From NCBI GenBank assembly GCA_019694975.1, contig JAIBAY010000002.1:447252-511251 (forward strand): DNA of 64,000 nt, written 5' to 3'. This document shows, one piece after another, positions 42,078-50,837 of this stretch. Within the stretch, counting starts at the first letter, position 1. Each line of letters opens with the position of its first letter. The DNA is from Chitinophagales bacterium. GTDB taxonomy: Bacteria > Bacteroidota > Bacteroidia > Chitinophagales > UBA10324. The translations under genes and the position numbers were made by a program. The notes beneath the pieces were generated by a model. The model was not told the DNA's origin, made no database searches, and worked only from the letters and a program-made list of their open reading frames with translations.

Positions 42078-42794
42078 TCACTTCAGGTGAAACAAATTTT
42101 CAACACCCGTCATCCTGCGCGTGGTAAATCCTTCCCCATATTGCACGCCGATCATCTTTCCGAGTTCCAGTGCCCTGAAACGCAGGCTCTCGAGGAAATC
42201 CGGACGCGAAATATAGGTTTCAGGTTCGCTGGAAGACGGATCAAAAAACTGTGACTGAAAAGCGCGTATCGCTTCCATCTTTTTCTCGAAAAAAGCACTG
42301 ATGTCCACCACCAGGTCTGGATTAATCCACTCATCCTGTATGTAATGATACACCACCCTTGGCCGCCAGGGATCCTGCTCCATCTCTTCTTCCACCGTAA
42401 TTACTTTCCTTAATCCCGACAGGAATGCAGCATCTTCCAACAGTTGTGCGCCCCGCCCGTGATCAGAATGCCTGTCACGGATAGCATTCGCAATTACAAT
42501 TTCAGGTTGATACTTTCTGATCATGCTGATTACCTTCAGTTGATGCGCTTCATCATTCATGAAGAAACCATCACGCATTCCAAGGTTCTCGCGGATATGA
42601 ACGCCCATAATCTGCGCTGCGGCCTGTGCTTCCTGCAACCGGATCGCAGGTGTACCACGCGTGCCCAACTCGCCATGGGTGAGATCTACAATCCCGGCCT
42701 TCAGTCCTTCAGCGATATGTTTCAGCAAGGTGCCGCTGCAGGATAGCTCTACGTCATCGGCATGTGCGCCAAAAGCAAGTATATCAAGTTTCAT
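42078..42794 (-). CDS. bshB1: Bacillithiol biosynthesis deacetylase BshB1
   Basis: 238 residues. Zinc-dependent LmbE/PIG-L deacetylase that removes acetyl from GlcNAc-malate, the second step of bacillithiol synthesis. Zinc motif FGAHADDVELSCSGTL (His11, Asp13, Asp14) and the BshB1-specific runs DLTHGELGTRGTPAIRLQEA, LGMRDGFF and DRHSDHGRGAQLLEDAAFLS separate it from general LmbE enzymes. bshA and bshC are not in the window. Cytoplasmic. The presence of bacillithiol would fit DinB-like thiol transferases such as the product at 3456..3998. Confidence 0.9.
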   Translation of the reverse strand: MKLDILAFGAHADDVELSCSGTLLKHIAEGLKAGIVDLTHGELGTRGTPAIRLQEAQAAAQIMGVHIRENLGMRDGFFMNDEAHQLKVISMIRKYQPEIVIANAIRDRHSDHGRGAQLLEDAAFLSGLRKVITVEEEMEQDPWRPRVVYHYIQDEWINPDLVVDISAFFEKKMEAIRAFQSQFFDPSSSEPETYISRPDFLESLRFRALELGKMIGVQYGEGFTTRRMTGVENLFHLK

Positions 42795-42965
42795 AAGAGA
42801 AAAAGTGTTAACACACGAAATAAAGGAAATTATCGCTGTTGCATTTTTCAGTCAATGGCATGCTGTCTCGAAATTTTATGCTTACAACTAAAAAGATGGT
42901 AAAGCTGTTGTAACAGGATTCCGGCAAAACAGCATGAAGATAAAACAAGTTGCACTGAATGCTGT

Positions 42966-42973
42966 TAAATTTG
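42966..42973 (+). promoter_or_regulatory. -7 box TAAATTTG in front of idi
   Basis: TAAATTTG matches TAnnTTTG 16 bases before the idi ATG. No TTTG is present at 19-21 bases upstream, so support is limited to the -7 element. Confidence 0.35.
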
Positions 42974-42989
42974 TAATAAGTGAGCAGCT

Positions 42990-43541
42990 ATGAAGAACAA
43001 AGCAAAAGATTATGTCGTACTGGTTAATGAAGCAGGGAGACGGACAGGTATCGCTGAAAAAATGAATGCGCATGAAAAGGGGTTACTCCACCGGGCTTTC
43101 AGTGTTTTTATCTTTAATGAAAAAGGTGAAATGCTTTTGCAGCAACGGGCAAAAACCAAGTATCACTTTGGCGGATTATGGACCAATGCCTGCTGCAGCC
43201 ATCCGAGGCCGGGCGAACGGGTGATGCAAGCTGCAAGAAGAAGACTGCAGGAAGAACTGGGATTTAAAACGCCCTTACTGTTGATTGATACTGTTCAATA
43301 TTCCTTCTATGATAAAGTAAGCGGACTCACTGAGAAGGAATTTGACTACCTGTTGTTTGGAAAATATAACGGTTCCATTGCAGCGGAGCAGGAGGAAGTG
43401 ATGGCTGTGCAATGGGTGAATTTTACTGATTTACGCTTCCAGGTCAGGAAATTTCCGGAAAAGTTTACACCCTGGTTTACCCTGATCCTGCAGCAAAAAA
43501 AGGTAGTGCAGGAAATTGCGGACTGGATGCAGGATCCATAG
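42990..43541 (+). CDS. idi: Isopentenyl-diphosphate delta-isomerase, type I
   Basis: 183 residues, full length for type I Idi. Interconverts isopentenyl and dimethylallyl diphosphate for isoprenoid synthesis. NUDIX-like fold with GLLHRAFSVFIFNEKGEMLL, the active-site Cys segment GLWTNACCSHPRPGE (conserved TNxCCSHP) and AARRRLQEELGF carrying the metal-binding Glu residues; the later catalytic Glu lies in FDYLLFGKYNGSIAAEQEEV. Cytoplasmic, single gene between bshB1 (divergent) and the T9SS adhesin gene. Confidence 0.93.
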   Translation: MKNKAKDYVVLVNEAGRRTGIAEKMNAHEKGLLHRAFSVFIFNEKGEMLLQQRAKTKYHFGGLWTNACCSHPRPGERVMQAARRRLQEELGFKTPLLLIDTVQYSFYDKVSGLTEKEFDYLLFGKYNGSIAAEQEEVMAVQWVNFTDLRFQVRKFPEKFTPWFTLILQQKKVVQEIADWMQDP

Positions 43542-43628
43542 AATTTGACGGTGTTAACAGTTAAACAGCAGCATTCAGCCTGTCTGAACAATCATTGTAA
43601 CTTTATGGCACCAAATTTTCTATAAAGC

Positions 43629-46600
43629 GTGCTTTTCCAGGCAGGAAAAAATAATCTTCAAAAAGAGCGGAAAAGATGGCATCATACGTGCTTTCTCATC
43701 ACATTCCGGCTTTTTGATGCTGCCGGGAAAGTCACGAAACACCAAGCATTGAAGTATTTTCCAGCAAGATTGTTAGCCTTTGCCGCAGTATTGCTTTTAG
43801 TGTTGGGAACAGGCTGGCATCAGGCGCTGGCGCAATGTGATACCACACGATGGAAAGCATCTATCGATCCCGGTGCCGGCGGAGCCATAACAGAAGTGCT
43901 TCCGGCATCTGTGGTTTTTCAAAACGGTGTCCTTTCCGCTTCACCTTCAGTTTCATTTCCCAATCCTTATTATGTCAGCTTTTCCCTTAAGGATACCTTT
44001 TGTATAACCAATAATTTTTCGGTGGAAGTAAGATTGAAAAATGATCCGTCGGAAGGTGGCGCTGCAGCAGGCGATACGTGGCTATCACTAAATGGCAGCG
44101 GTATCACGGCCGGATGCCTGCTGGAAGGACTACCGTCTTCACAAATTTATACAGGCATCTATGCCGGCAGCAGCTGGATGGGAAATATCCCCGAGCTTGT
44201 AATGGATCTTACTTCCTGGCGAACTATAAGACTTGACTTCATCAACAATGTGGTCAATTGGTCTTATGACGGATCTAATTTTTTCTCCATGGGCTATACC
44301 GGCAGCATCTGCAATATCAATAACCTGGTGATTGGTTTTCGCGAAGCCGGTAAAGTGGACTATGTGAAAATCCTTGATGTCACCAATACAGCCGTTTATT
44401 ATGAGGAGTTTAATGATTGCAACAACCTTGCACTTGCTCCAGACTGCGTGCCGCCTGAGGTAAGCGCTTCGGCAGCCAACATTTACTATTGCGAGGGCGA
44501 TACAATTAAACTTGCAGGATCATCCAACGTATCTGTTCAATATACATGGAGCGGACCGAATGGTTTCTCTTCTGCACTTGCCAATCCTGTAATACCGCAT
44601 GCGCTGCCTGTGAATGCCGGATGGTATAAACTGACAGGCTATGTTAACCCATGCACACCGGTTAATAAAGATTCAGTTTTTATTACTGTTCATCCTGTAG
44701 TTTACACGAGTGCATATCCATTCATCTGCCAGGGTGACTTTTATTTTGCAGGTGGCAACAATCAAACTTCAGGCGGATTGTATTACGACACGCTTGTTTC
44801 CTCAGCCGGTTGCGACAGCATTATTCTTACCTATCTGTCTCTGCTGCCAACCTCTTCTTCATCTCTTTCAGTGTCTATTTGCAGCGGCGATTCTTTTTTG
44901 GCTGGTGGAAGTTACCGGCATGTGGCCGGCGTTTATCATGATACCCTTATCAATCACTTCGGCTGTGACAGCATTATCACTACCGTATTATCTGTGATTT
45001 CACCTGTTTATCACAATGTCAATATTGCCATTTGCGCAGGCGATTCTGTTTTTGCGGGTGGCGACTTCCAGAAGATTGCCGGCATCTACCAGGATACCAC
45101 ACAAGCGTTTACAGGATGTGACAGCATAATTATTACAACGCTTTCAGTGATCGCACCGGTTGTTACTACAATGGATGTTTCCATTTGCGAAGGTCAAAGT
45201 TACCAGGCAGGAGGAACACTACAGACGCAGGCCGGTATTTATTTCGACACGCTCACAGCTGCATCAGGATGTGATAGTGTAGTGGCGACTCACCTGCAGG
45301 TAATTGCACCGGTAACCGGTTATCGTTCGGTCGCCATTTGTGAACATGATTCATTGCTGACGGGCGGTGCTTATCAGACCGCAGCCGGTTTATATACTGA
45401 TACGCTCATCAGTGCTGCCGGTTGTGACAGCATACTCACTACGGATCTCCAGATTATTTCACCGGTCATTCACAATGTAAGTGTCTCCATATGCCTGGGA
45501 GATTCCATTTTTGCGGGTGGCAGTTTTCAAAGCATGGCCGGCTATTATTATGATACATTGATTGCAACAAGCACGGGTTGCGACAGCATTCTTGTTACGC
45601 AATTGCAACTGATTCAGCCTTTGTACACAACCGTGCATGCAAAAATCTGTGCAGGAGATTCATTGTTTGCCGGAGGCAGCTATCAAAATTCTGCCGGCAC
45701 GTATGCCGACACCCTGCAAAGTGCGCAAGCCTGCGACAGCATCGTTACAACCATTCTTGAAATCATACCACCGGTTTACCAAACGGTTGCAGTGTCCATC
45801 TGCAATGGCGACAGTTATTTTGCGGGAGGAAATTTTCAAACTTCTTCCGGGCTTTACATTGATACCCTTCAAAGTGCCACGGGTTGTGATAGCATTCTGA
45901 CAACCTCTTTGCAGGTTCTTTTCCCGGTATTCGGCAATCAGTCTGCTTCCATTTGTGATGGCGAATCATTTTTCGCAGGTGGTGACTATCAGTACTTAAC
46001 AGGAAACTATGCTGATACTCTCAATGCCTCCAACGGATGTGACAGCATAGTCATCACACATCTAACCGTTTTATCCAATCCGTTCGTCTACCTTGGCCAG
46101 GATACGTCTGTATGCGAAGGAACCGCTGCAATCTTTGATGCAGGCACCGGCTTTGCAACCTATGCATGGAACGATGGCAGCTATCAATCAACACTCAAGG
46201 CAACCACAGCCGGATTATATTGGGTACATGTTACTGACCAATCCGGATGCCATGCAGGTGATACCATACTGATTGCCGGCATGCTGAAAAATCCTGCCGG
46301 TTTTTTACCGGCTGACAGCAACGTATGTGGTAAATTTTCGAGGATAATTACCGTTCCGGGATATGCTACCTATCAGTGGAGCAATGGCTACACAGCCGAA
46401 ACATCAATCATTACAGAGGCTGGAACTTATACTTTAACGGTTACGGACACAAACGGATGCCATGGCGATGATGCCATTACTTTTGAATCAGTCTGCCGGA
46501 AGGCTGTGATCATGCCGAATGCATTTACACCCAACGGAGATGGATTGAATGATTTCCTGAAACCGGTTTTGCTTGATGAGATTTCAGGCTTTGAACTGCG

Positions 46601-46775
46601 GATATTCAACCGATGGGGGAAGATGATTTATTATTCAAAAGATCCGGGCGCCGGATGGGACGGTCGGGAAAATAGCGTTCTGTTGCCTGTAGAGGAATAT
46701 ATCTGGACAATACAATATACCAACAGCAATGGTGACGAGCAGTTTGAAAAAGGAAATGTGGCGTTACTCAAGTAG
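43629..46775 (+). CDS. Large T9SS type B surface protein with nine Cys-paired repeats
   Basis: 1048 residues as read from a GTG at 43629; a TTG at 43749 would place the start directly before the signal peptide (LLAFAAVLLLVLGTGWHQAL-AQ). The first ~220 mature residues are a lectin/laminin-G-like beta region (ITNNFSVEVRLKNDPSEGG, YVKILDVTNTAVYYEEF), followed by an Ig-like segment. Residues 363-817 are nine tandem ~51-residue repeats of the type C-x-G-D-S-x-x-A-G-G ... GxYxDTL ... GCDSI. Two more beta domains follow, then the gliding-motility-associated C-terminus: VIMPNAFTPNGDGLNDFLKP, ELRIFNRWGKMIYYSKDPGA. It is probably a surface adhesin or structural protein secreted by the type IX system. 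Confidence 0.88.
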   Translation: MLFQAGKNNLQKERKRWHHTCFLITFRLFDAAGKVTKHQALKYFPARLLAFAAVLLLVLGTGWHQALAQCDTTRWKASIDPGAGGAITEVLPASVVFQNGVLSASPSVSFPNPYYVSFSLKDTFCITNNFSVEVRLKNDPSEGGAAAGDTWLSLNGSGITAGCLLEGLPSSQIYTGIYAGSSWMGNIPELVMDLTSWRTIRLDFINNVVNWSYDGSNFFSMGYTGSICNINNLVIGFREAGKVDYVKILDVTNTAVYYEEFNDCNNLALAPDCVPPEVSASAANIYYCEGDTIKLAGSSNVSVQYTWSGPNGFSSALANPVIPHALPVNAGWYKLTGYVNPCTPVNKDSVFITVHPVVYTSAYPFICQGDFYFAGGNNQTSGGLYYDTLVSSAGCDSIILTYLSLLPTSSSSLSVSICSGDSFLAGGSYRHVAGVYHDTLINHFGCDSIITTVLSVISPVYHNVNIAICAGDSVFAGGDFQKIAGIYQDTTQAFTGCDSIIITTLSVIAPVVTTMDVSICEGQSYQAGGTLQTQAGIYFDTLTAASGCDSVVATHLQVIAPVTGYRSVAICEHDSLLTGGAYQTAAGLYTDTLISAAGCDSILTTDLQIISPVIHNVSVSICLGDSIFAGGSFQSMAGYYYDTLIATSTGCDSILVTQLQLIQPLYTTVHAKICAGDSLFAGGSYQNSAGTYADTLQSAQACDSIVTTILEIIPPVYQTVAVSICNGDSYFAGGNFQTSSGLYIDTLQSATGCDSILTTSLQVLFPVFGNQSASICDGESFFAGGDYQYLTGNYADTLNASNGCDSIVITHLTVLSNPFVYLGQDTSVCEGTAAIFDAGTGFATYAWNDGSYQSTLKATTAGLYWVHVTDQSGCHAGDTILIAGMLKNPAGFLPADSNVCGKFSRIITVPGYATYQWSNGYTAETSIITEAGTYTLTVTDTNGCHGDDAITFESVCRKAVIMPNAFTPNGDGLNDFLKPVLLDEISGFELRIFNRWGKMIYYSKDPGAGWDGRENSVLLPVEEYIWTIQYTNSNGDEQFEKGNVALLK
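44715..46080 (+). repeat. Nine tandem ~153-base repeats inside the T9SS protein gene
   Basis: Each unit encodes about 51 residues with two cysteines: one in the opening (S/A)IC-x-G(D/E)S strand and one in the closing GCDSI strand. Examples are VSICSGDSFLAGGSYRH, VSICEGQSYQAGGTLQT, VSICNGDSYFAGGNFQT and ASICDGESFFAGGDYQY. Only protein-level similarity is strong; DNA copies have diverged, so the array is old rather than recently expanded. Confidence 0.85.
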
Positions 46776-46821
46776 CTGATATTACCAAACTGTTTCTTTC
46801 GAATCAGCATCATCTCTTCCA

Positions 46822-48396
46822 CTAATAAATTGATGCAAGCGTAGTCAGGTGAGCTGCGGCAATGATCTGCATCAGCGATTCAAAGTAATCGCAGGTATTA
46901 GCACTGGCATCGTAGTTACTTACACAGTCGATACCTTTCTGATAGGCGGTATTGATGTCGTTACGACTGGTGGGAACATAACAAATGGCGAGTGAATAGA
47001 ATACCACCTTCTCATTTGAAATAACATTGAGATAGAAGCTCGTGGTAACCGGCCCCAGATCTTCATCATTATATTCCTGGTTGCCATTCAGCAATAAATA
47101 ATCAATTCTCCATTCATCATTCAGCTGATATGCCTTCGTATACCTTGAATCAATTGTCAATCCATGTACATCGGCGCCAAAATTTTCATTGATATTATCA
47201 ACCACTTCACCCACCGGATTACCTTCATGTTGCACCATGTAATAATACAGGTCGAAATATTCACCATCAGGAAAATTCCGGAGATCTACACTGAATAAAT
47301 CATAGTCAGCGTCATAGCTCAGCATGGTACCGGATGGTAATGCCAGCATGAACCCATTCCTGATATCCTGGTAAATATCAAATTCAAGCACATCATAGTC
47401 AATATGCAGGTTATTCTCTTCAAAATCAGCAGCAAAACTCTCCATATTCTGAGGGTCAATGGCTGTCTGCTGCATCTCTTTTAATGAGCGTGTCTTTGTC
47501 TGAAAAAAATCAAAGTTCCCGTAAGAGAATGAATTATAATCATCCACTGGTGCGGCAGCGTAAAGGTTGTTGTTCGTGGCCGGGTCATCATTGCCGGCTG
47601 AATTATTGGGTGATACAGGGGTGACATCGCTTTGCTTTACATCAATTAATACTTCAGCAGTATACAGTTGTGATGCATTGCCAAGATTTGCGGGCAACTG
47701 CGAAACGGCGGAGGCTTCCAGCGCATCAAGATTTGCAGCCGGAATGCACCAGCTTACATTCATCAGTCCGCGTTCAAGGCCACCGTCACCAATGCCAATC
47801 AATTCATTTTTCATATTGAAGACCGGAGCACCGGAAAACCCGGGCAACAAACTTCCGCTTAAGAAATAAATCGGCAATTTCATGGACGGAAAACCCAATG
47901 TACTTAACTGCGTTTTATCTTCCGGTCTCACGAGAAATTCCAGCGTCTCCGGATTAGCATGGCCCTTCTCCAATGCCTGCGTCTGATCGCCTTTCGATCC
48001 GCCATTAAACCCTATGGCATAAATCTTCTCCGCAAAGGCCACTTCGCCCTGGTGATACGATGTCAACGGAATCAGTTCATCACTTACAGGATCAGCAGTG
48101 ATGTTGGTCTCCAGCAATACAAGATCGCCCGGCTGATATACTTTTATCACTGATGCCTCCCTGATATTGTTTCCCGGGTAAACCACCTGCACCTTCCCTC
48201 CAACTTTCATAGCATGCAGGGAAGTTACCACCCATGATTTTTTCTTCCACATAAATCCGCTGCAGACACCCATTTTTGAGCCGCCGGTCACCATCACTTT
48301 CACCAATGACTTTTCTGCCAATGCCGGCTTGAATTGCGCAAAAGCGGGCAGCATCAGCGCCTGCATCCAAATCAGAACAACTATGTACTTAGTCAT
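46822..48396 (-). CDS. Exported trypsin-like serine protease with C-terminal partner domain
   Basis: 524 residues; signal peptide MTKYIVVLIWMQALMLPAFA-Q. Residues ~25-230 are an S1-type protease: the catalytic His61 in SWVVTSLHAMKVGG, Asp91 in YQPGDLVLLETN, and Ser188 in LLPGFSGAPVFNMKNELIG, so the triad is complete. The remaining ~290 residues are unassigned: a low-complexity linker (SPNNSAGNDDPATNNN), then an acidic beta-rich region (YDVLEFDIYQDIRNGFMLAL, YFDLYYYMVQHEGNPVG) and CDYFESLMQIIAAAHLTTLA at the end. Degradosome-like DegP PDZ domains are absent. Its ATG overlaps the end of the upstream gene by 8 bases, so the two are co-translated. Confidence 0.82.
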   Translation of the reverse strand: MTKYIVVLIWMQALMLPAFAQFKPALAEKSLVKVMVTGGSKMGVCSGFMWKKKSWVVTSLHAMKVGGKVQVVYPGNNIREASVIKVYQPGDLVLLETNITADPVSDELIPLTSYHQGEVAFAEKIYAIGFNGGSKGDQTQALEKGHANPETLEFLVRPEDKTQLSTLGFPSMKLPIYFLSGSLLPGFSGAPVFNMKNELIGIGDGGLERGLMNVSWCIPAANLDALEASAVSQLPANLGNASQLYTAEVLIDVKQSDVTPVSPNNSAGNDDPATNNNLYAAAPVDDYNSFSYGNFDFFQTKTRSLKEMQQTAIDPQNMESFAADFEENNLHIDYDVLEFDIYQDIRNGFMLALPSGTMLSYDADYDLFSVDLRNFPDGEYFDLYYYMVQHEGNPVGEVVDNINENFGADVHGLTIDSRYTKAYQLNDEWRIDYLLLNGNQEYNDEDLGPVTTSFYLNVISNEKVVFYSLAICYVPTSRNDINTAYQKGIDCVSNYDASANTCDYFESLMQIIAAAHLTTLASIY

Positions 48397-49528
48397 GGTT
48401 TAAAATTTTTGCAAGTGATAAGAACAATGTCTTCTGATACGAGGTTGAAATATCTCCGCTTAATTTGTCAACAATGGTTTTCCATGTTTTGCCGGCAGCA
48501 TTCAGTGTTTTTTTTATTTCATTCAGTGACTGCGTGCTGTTCAGCTTTGCTACCGCATCATTTTTAGGAATTTTCACTACACCACCGGCACCATTACTGC
48601 AGAATATATCGCGCAAGCTGAACAATGCTTCAATATAAACGCCATCAGGCAATCCCTTGCCCAACTCATCTGCCAGCTCCTTCCAGGTTCCGCCAGCCTG
48701 TTCAAATGTGTTTTTGATTTGTGACAAAGGCTTGTCCTTGTCAGTCATATCGAGGATATAACATTGACTTGCATCAATCTCAGAAGAGTAGAGCACGTTT
48801 CTTCTTGCTGCACCGGATTCATTAGGATCGGCAAACTGATATCCTGCGCTCTGCTGTTTTGTAACAGGTGCAGCAGACGCAACAGATTCGGTTTCGCCCG
48901 ACGATGCCGTGCTTTCATCTGCTTCCGATTCAACTGACTCCCCGGGACTTTCGCTTGATGCCGCCGCGCCGCCGCTTTTCCATGCTGCCGGCACCAGGTT
49001 GAATTCGCGATAGGCAATAAAATCAAGTGCCTGCTGCCTGCTGAACCCAACTTTCACATACTCCTGCAACATTTTTTCGCGCGATGGCATCAGACCATTG
49101 TTGGTTCTGATATACATGCCGGCAACAATTCCCCCGACACAGAAAAATCCGAATGTGCCGATACGTATACTTTTTAACGGACTCAGAAATTTATCATCAA
49201 GCCCGAGCAACACCGCAAGCATCCCGGATAACACACCAATAATGCCGCTTACAACAGGTGATACGGCAAGGCCTAACAACATGCCAAGCAGGAGACCGAT
49301 TCCTGCACCATTTAAGACTGCGGTGACCACTTCCGGAACGGAAGTCCTCGTTGTCACAACTTCCTCAGTCGCCGGTTGATTCGTTACAGCACTGTCTTCT
49401 GTTGTCTCCTGGATATTTGCAGTGTCAGTTGTTTCGGGTTTATCATCTGCCGGTTCATTGGCCTCGCTCATAAGCAATGGTTTTAATTTTTGAAAAACAG
49501 CTTGCAACATTGATGACAGTCTATTCAT
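48389..49528 (-). CDS. Membrane protein with duplicated C-terminal helical module, protease partner
   Basis: 379 residues, upstream gene of a two-gene operon with the protease. Order: acidic, Thr/Glu-rich cytoplasmic stretch (~20-60), a hydrophobic region with about three membrane helices (AVLNGAGIGLLLGMLLGLAV, GIIGVLSGMLAVLLGL, FGFFCVGGIVAGMYI), a helical part (YVKVGFSRQQALDFIAYREF), a Ser/Glu-rich linker (~188-235), and two similar modules: SQIKNTFEQAGGTWKELADE at ~269 and NEIKKTLNAAGKTWKTIVDK at ~336. No known domain is recognised. The duplicated module and coupling to a protease suggest substrate presentation or regulation; this is inference. Confidence 0.7.
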   Translation of the reverse strand: MNRLSSMLQAVFQKLKPLLMSEANEPADDKPETTDTANIQETTEDSAVTNQPATEEVVTTRTSVPEVVTAVLNGAGIGLLLGMLLGLAVSPVVSGIIGVLSGMLAVLLGLDDKFLSPLKSIRIGTFGFFCVGGIVAGMYIRTNNGLMPSREKMLQEYVKVGFSRQQALDFIAYREFNLVPAAWKSGGAAASSESPGESVESEADESTASSGETESVASAAPVTKQQSAGYQFADPNESGAARRNVLYSSEIDASQCYILDMTDKDKPLSQIKNTFEQAGGTWKELADELGKGLPDGVYIEALFSLRDIFCSNGAGGVVKIPKNDAVAKLNSTQSLNEIKKTLNAAGKTWKTIVDKLSGDISTSYQKTLFLSLAKILNHD

Positions 49529-49811
49529 GGCTTACTCAATCATTTGTTACCGTGAACTCATCATTTCAAGTGTGTCTAAGGACATTGACATCGTAATGTC
49601 TTAACAATTTACTTTCCCATACGCTGCATCAACACTCAAGATATATAAAAAGAAGGATTGCGAAAGAATCAAAGTCTGCTGTTATTCAAACTCAGCGCAA
49701 TTTGTGATAGCAATTATTGCTTTTGCAATCAGCCATCTGATTAAAATGACTGTCAAATATTAAGGTGGGAAGACTGATTGTTGTGATAAGCAACCATTGA
49801 AGATATAAGTG
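49529..49811. other. Intergenic region upstream of the protease operon
   Basis: Contains an imperfect palindrome (GACATT-N8-AATGTC, 49581-49600) close to the promoter area of the membrane-protein gene and a short hairpin ATTGC-N4-GCAAT near 49720. No gene seen. Confidence 0.45.
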
Positions 49812-49896
49812 CGGAGAGAAAGGGATTCGAACCCCTGGTCCCGTGAAGGACAACGGTTTTCAAGACCGCCGCATTAGACCGCTCTGCCATCTCTCC
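49812..49896 (-). tRNA. tRNA-Ser(UGA)
   Basis: On the minus strand the sequence begins GGAGAGATGGCAGAGCGG and folds with a 7-bp acceptor stem (GGAGAGA with TCTCTCC), a D arm, an anticodon loop CTTGAAA giving anticodon UGA, a long variable arm as in class II serine tRNAs, and the T arm with GGTTCGAATCC. Length is 85 bases with discriminator G. The 3' CCA is not encoded. Confidence 0.95.
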
Positions 49897-50016
49897 GGGG
49901 TCAAAGATATGTGCTGATTCCCGGAAATCAAATTATCGCGTTACTTCATTGTGATATGCTGTACCGGATAAGCCAAAACAGCCAATCATAATTGCACTAT
50001 CTTTAATCCTTATGCT

Positions 50017-50760
50017 ATGGCACTGAAAGATAATTTCTCACGCCAGTCAGAACATTATGCGAAGTTCCGGCCACACTACCCGGAAAAAATGTTCGACTTC
50101 ATCTTACGTAATGTACCGGGCCGGCAATGTGCCTGGGATGTAGCGACCGGTAATGGTCAGGTGGCCGGTATGCTGGCGAAACATTTTGAGCTGGTGATGG
50201 CATCTGATATCAGTGAAAATCAGTTACGTCATGCTGTTCAGCGCCGGAATATTCTGTATAAGCTGGAAAATGCTGAACATTCATCCTTTGCAGATAATAC
50301 GTTTGATCTGATTACGGTAGCACAGGCAGTTCACTGGTTTAAGTTTGATGCTTTTTTCAGTGAAGTAAAACGAACCCTGAAGCAGGGCGGCATCATCGCC
50401 GTCATTGGTTACCCTTTATTCCGGTTAGATGATGAGGTTGACGCACTGATATGGAAATTTTATAGCGAAACGCTGCACGGTTATTGGGATCCGGAGCGGA
50501 AGTATCTCGACGAAATGTATAATACCATTCCATTTCCTTTCACCGAAATTGCTTCACCGTCATTTGAAATGGAGTATGAATGGACCATGGATCAGCTTAC
50601 CGGATTTTTACGCACCTGGTCGGCGGTAAATCATTATTTATTGAAGCATGGAACTAATCCGGTTGACATTTTTGAATTGTCATTGAAGCAGATCTGGGAA
50701 GAAGGGGCAAAGAAAACAATTCATTTTCCACTCTTATTGAAATTGGGCCGCATTGAATGA
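50017..50760 (+). CDS. Class I SAM-dependent methyltransferase
   Basis: 247 residues. The SAM-binding motif I is CAWDVATGNGQVAGMLAKHF; motif post-I is MASDISENQL with the ribose-binding Asp; motif II/III are LITVAQAVHWFKFDAFFSE and LKQGGIIAVIGYPLF. The N-terminus KDNFSRQSEHYAKFRPHYPE and the AQAVHWF segment match the Methyltransf_11-type group related to yeast Tmt1/trans-aconitate methyltransferase-like proteins. Substrate unknown; cytoplasmic. A box TATCTTTA, one base off the -7 consensus, lies at about 49996-50003. Confidence 0.85.
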   Translation: MALKDNFSRQSEHYAKFRPHYPEKMFDFILRNVPGRQCAWDVATGNGQVAGMLAKHFELVMASDISENQLRHAVQRRNILYKLENAEHSSFADNTFDLITVAQAVHWFKFDAFFSEVKRTLKQGGIIAVIGYPLFRLDDEVDALIWKFYSETLHGYWDPERKYLDEMYNTIPFPFTEIASPSFEMEYEWTMDQLTGFLRTWSAVNHYLLKHGTNPVDIFELSLKQIWEEGAKKTIHFPLLLKLGRIE

Positions 50761-50837
50761 CATCCTCCTGTCAGTATATTGCCCCAGATCTTATGAAATC
50801 AAACATTGCATCAACCGTTGACACTGTTTAATGATAT

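Noticed and set aside
44715-46080. Tandem repeats as a possible CRISPR array
   Set aside because: Units are about 153 bases, in frame and encode conserved protein repeats; there are no short identical repeats with unique spacers, and no cas genes.
46822-49528. Protease pair as a DegP/HtrA quality-control operon
   Set aside because: No PDZ domain is visible in the protease, and the coupled gene is not a known sigmaE or HtrA partner.
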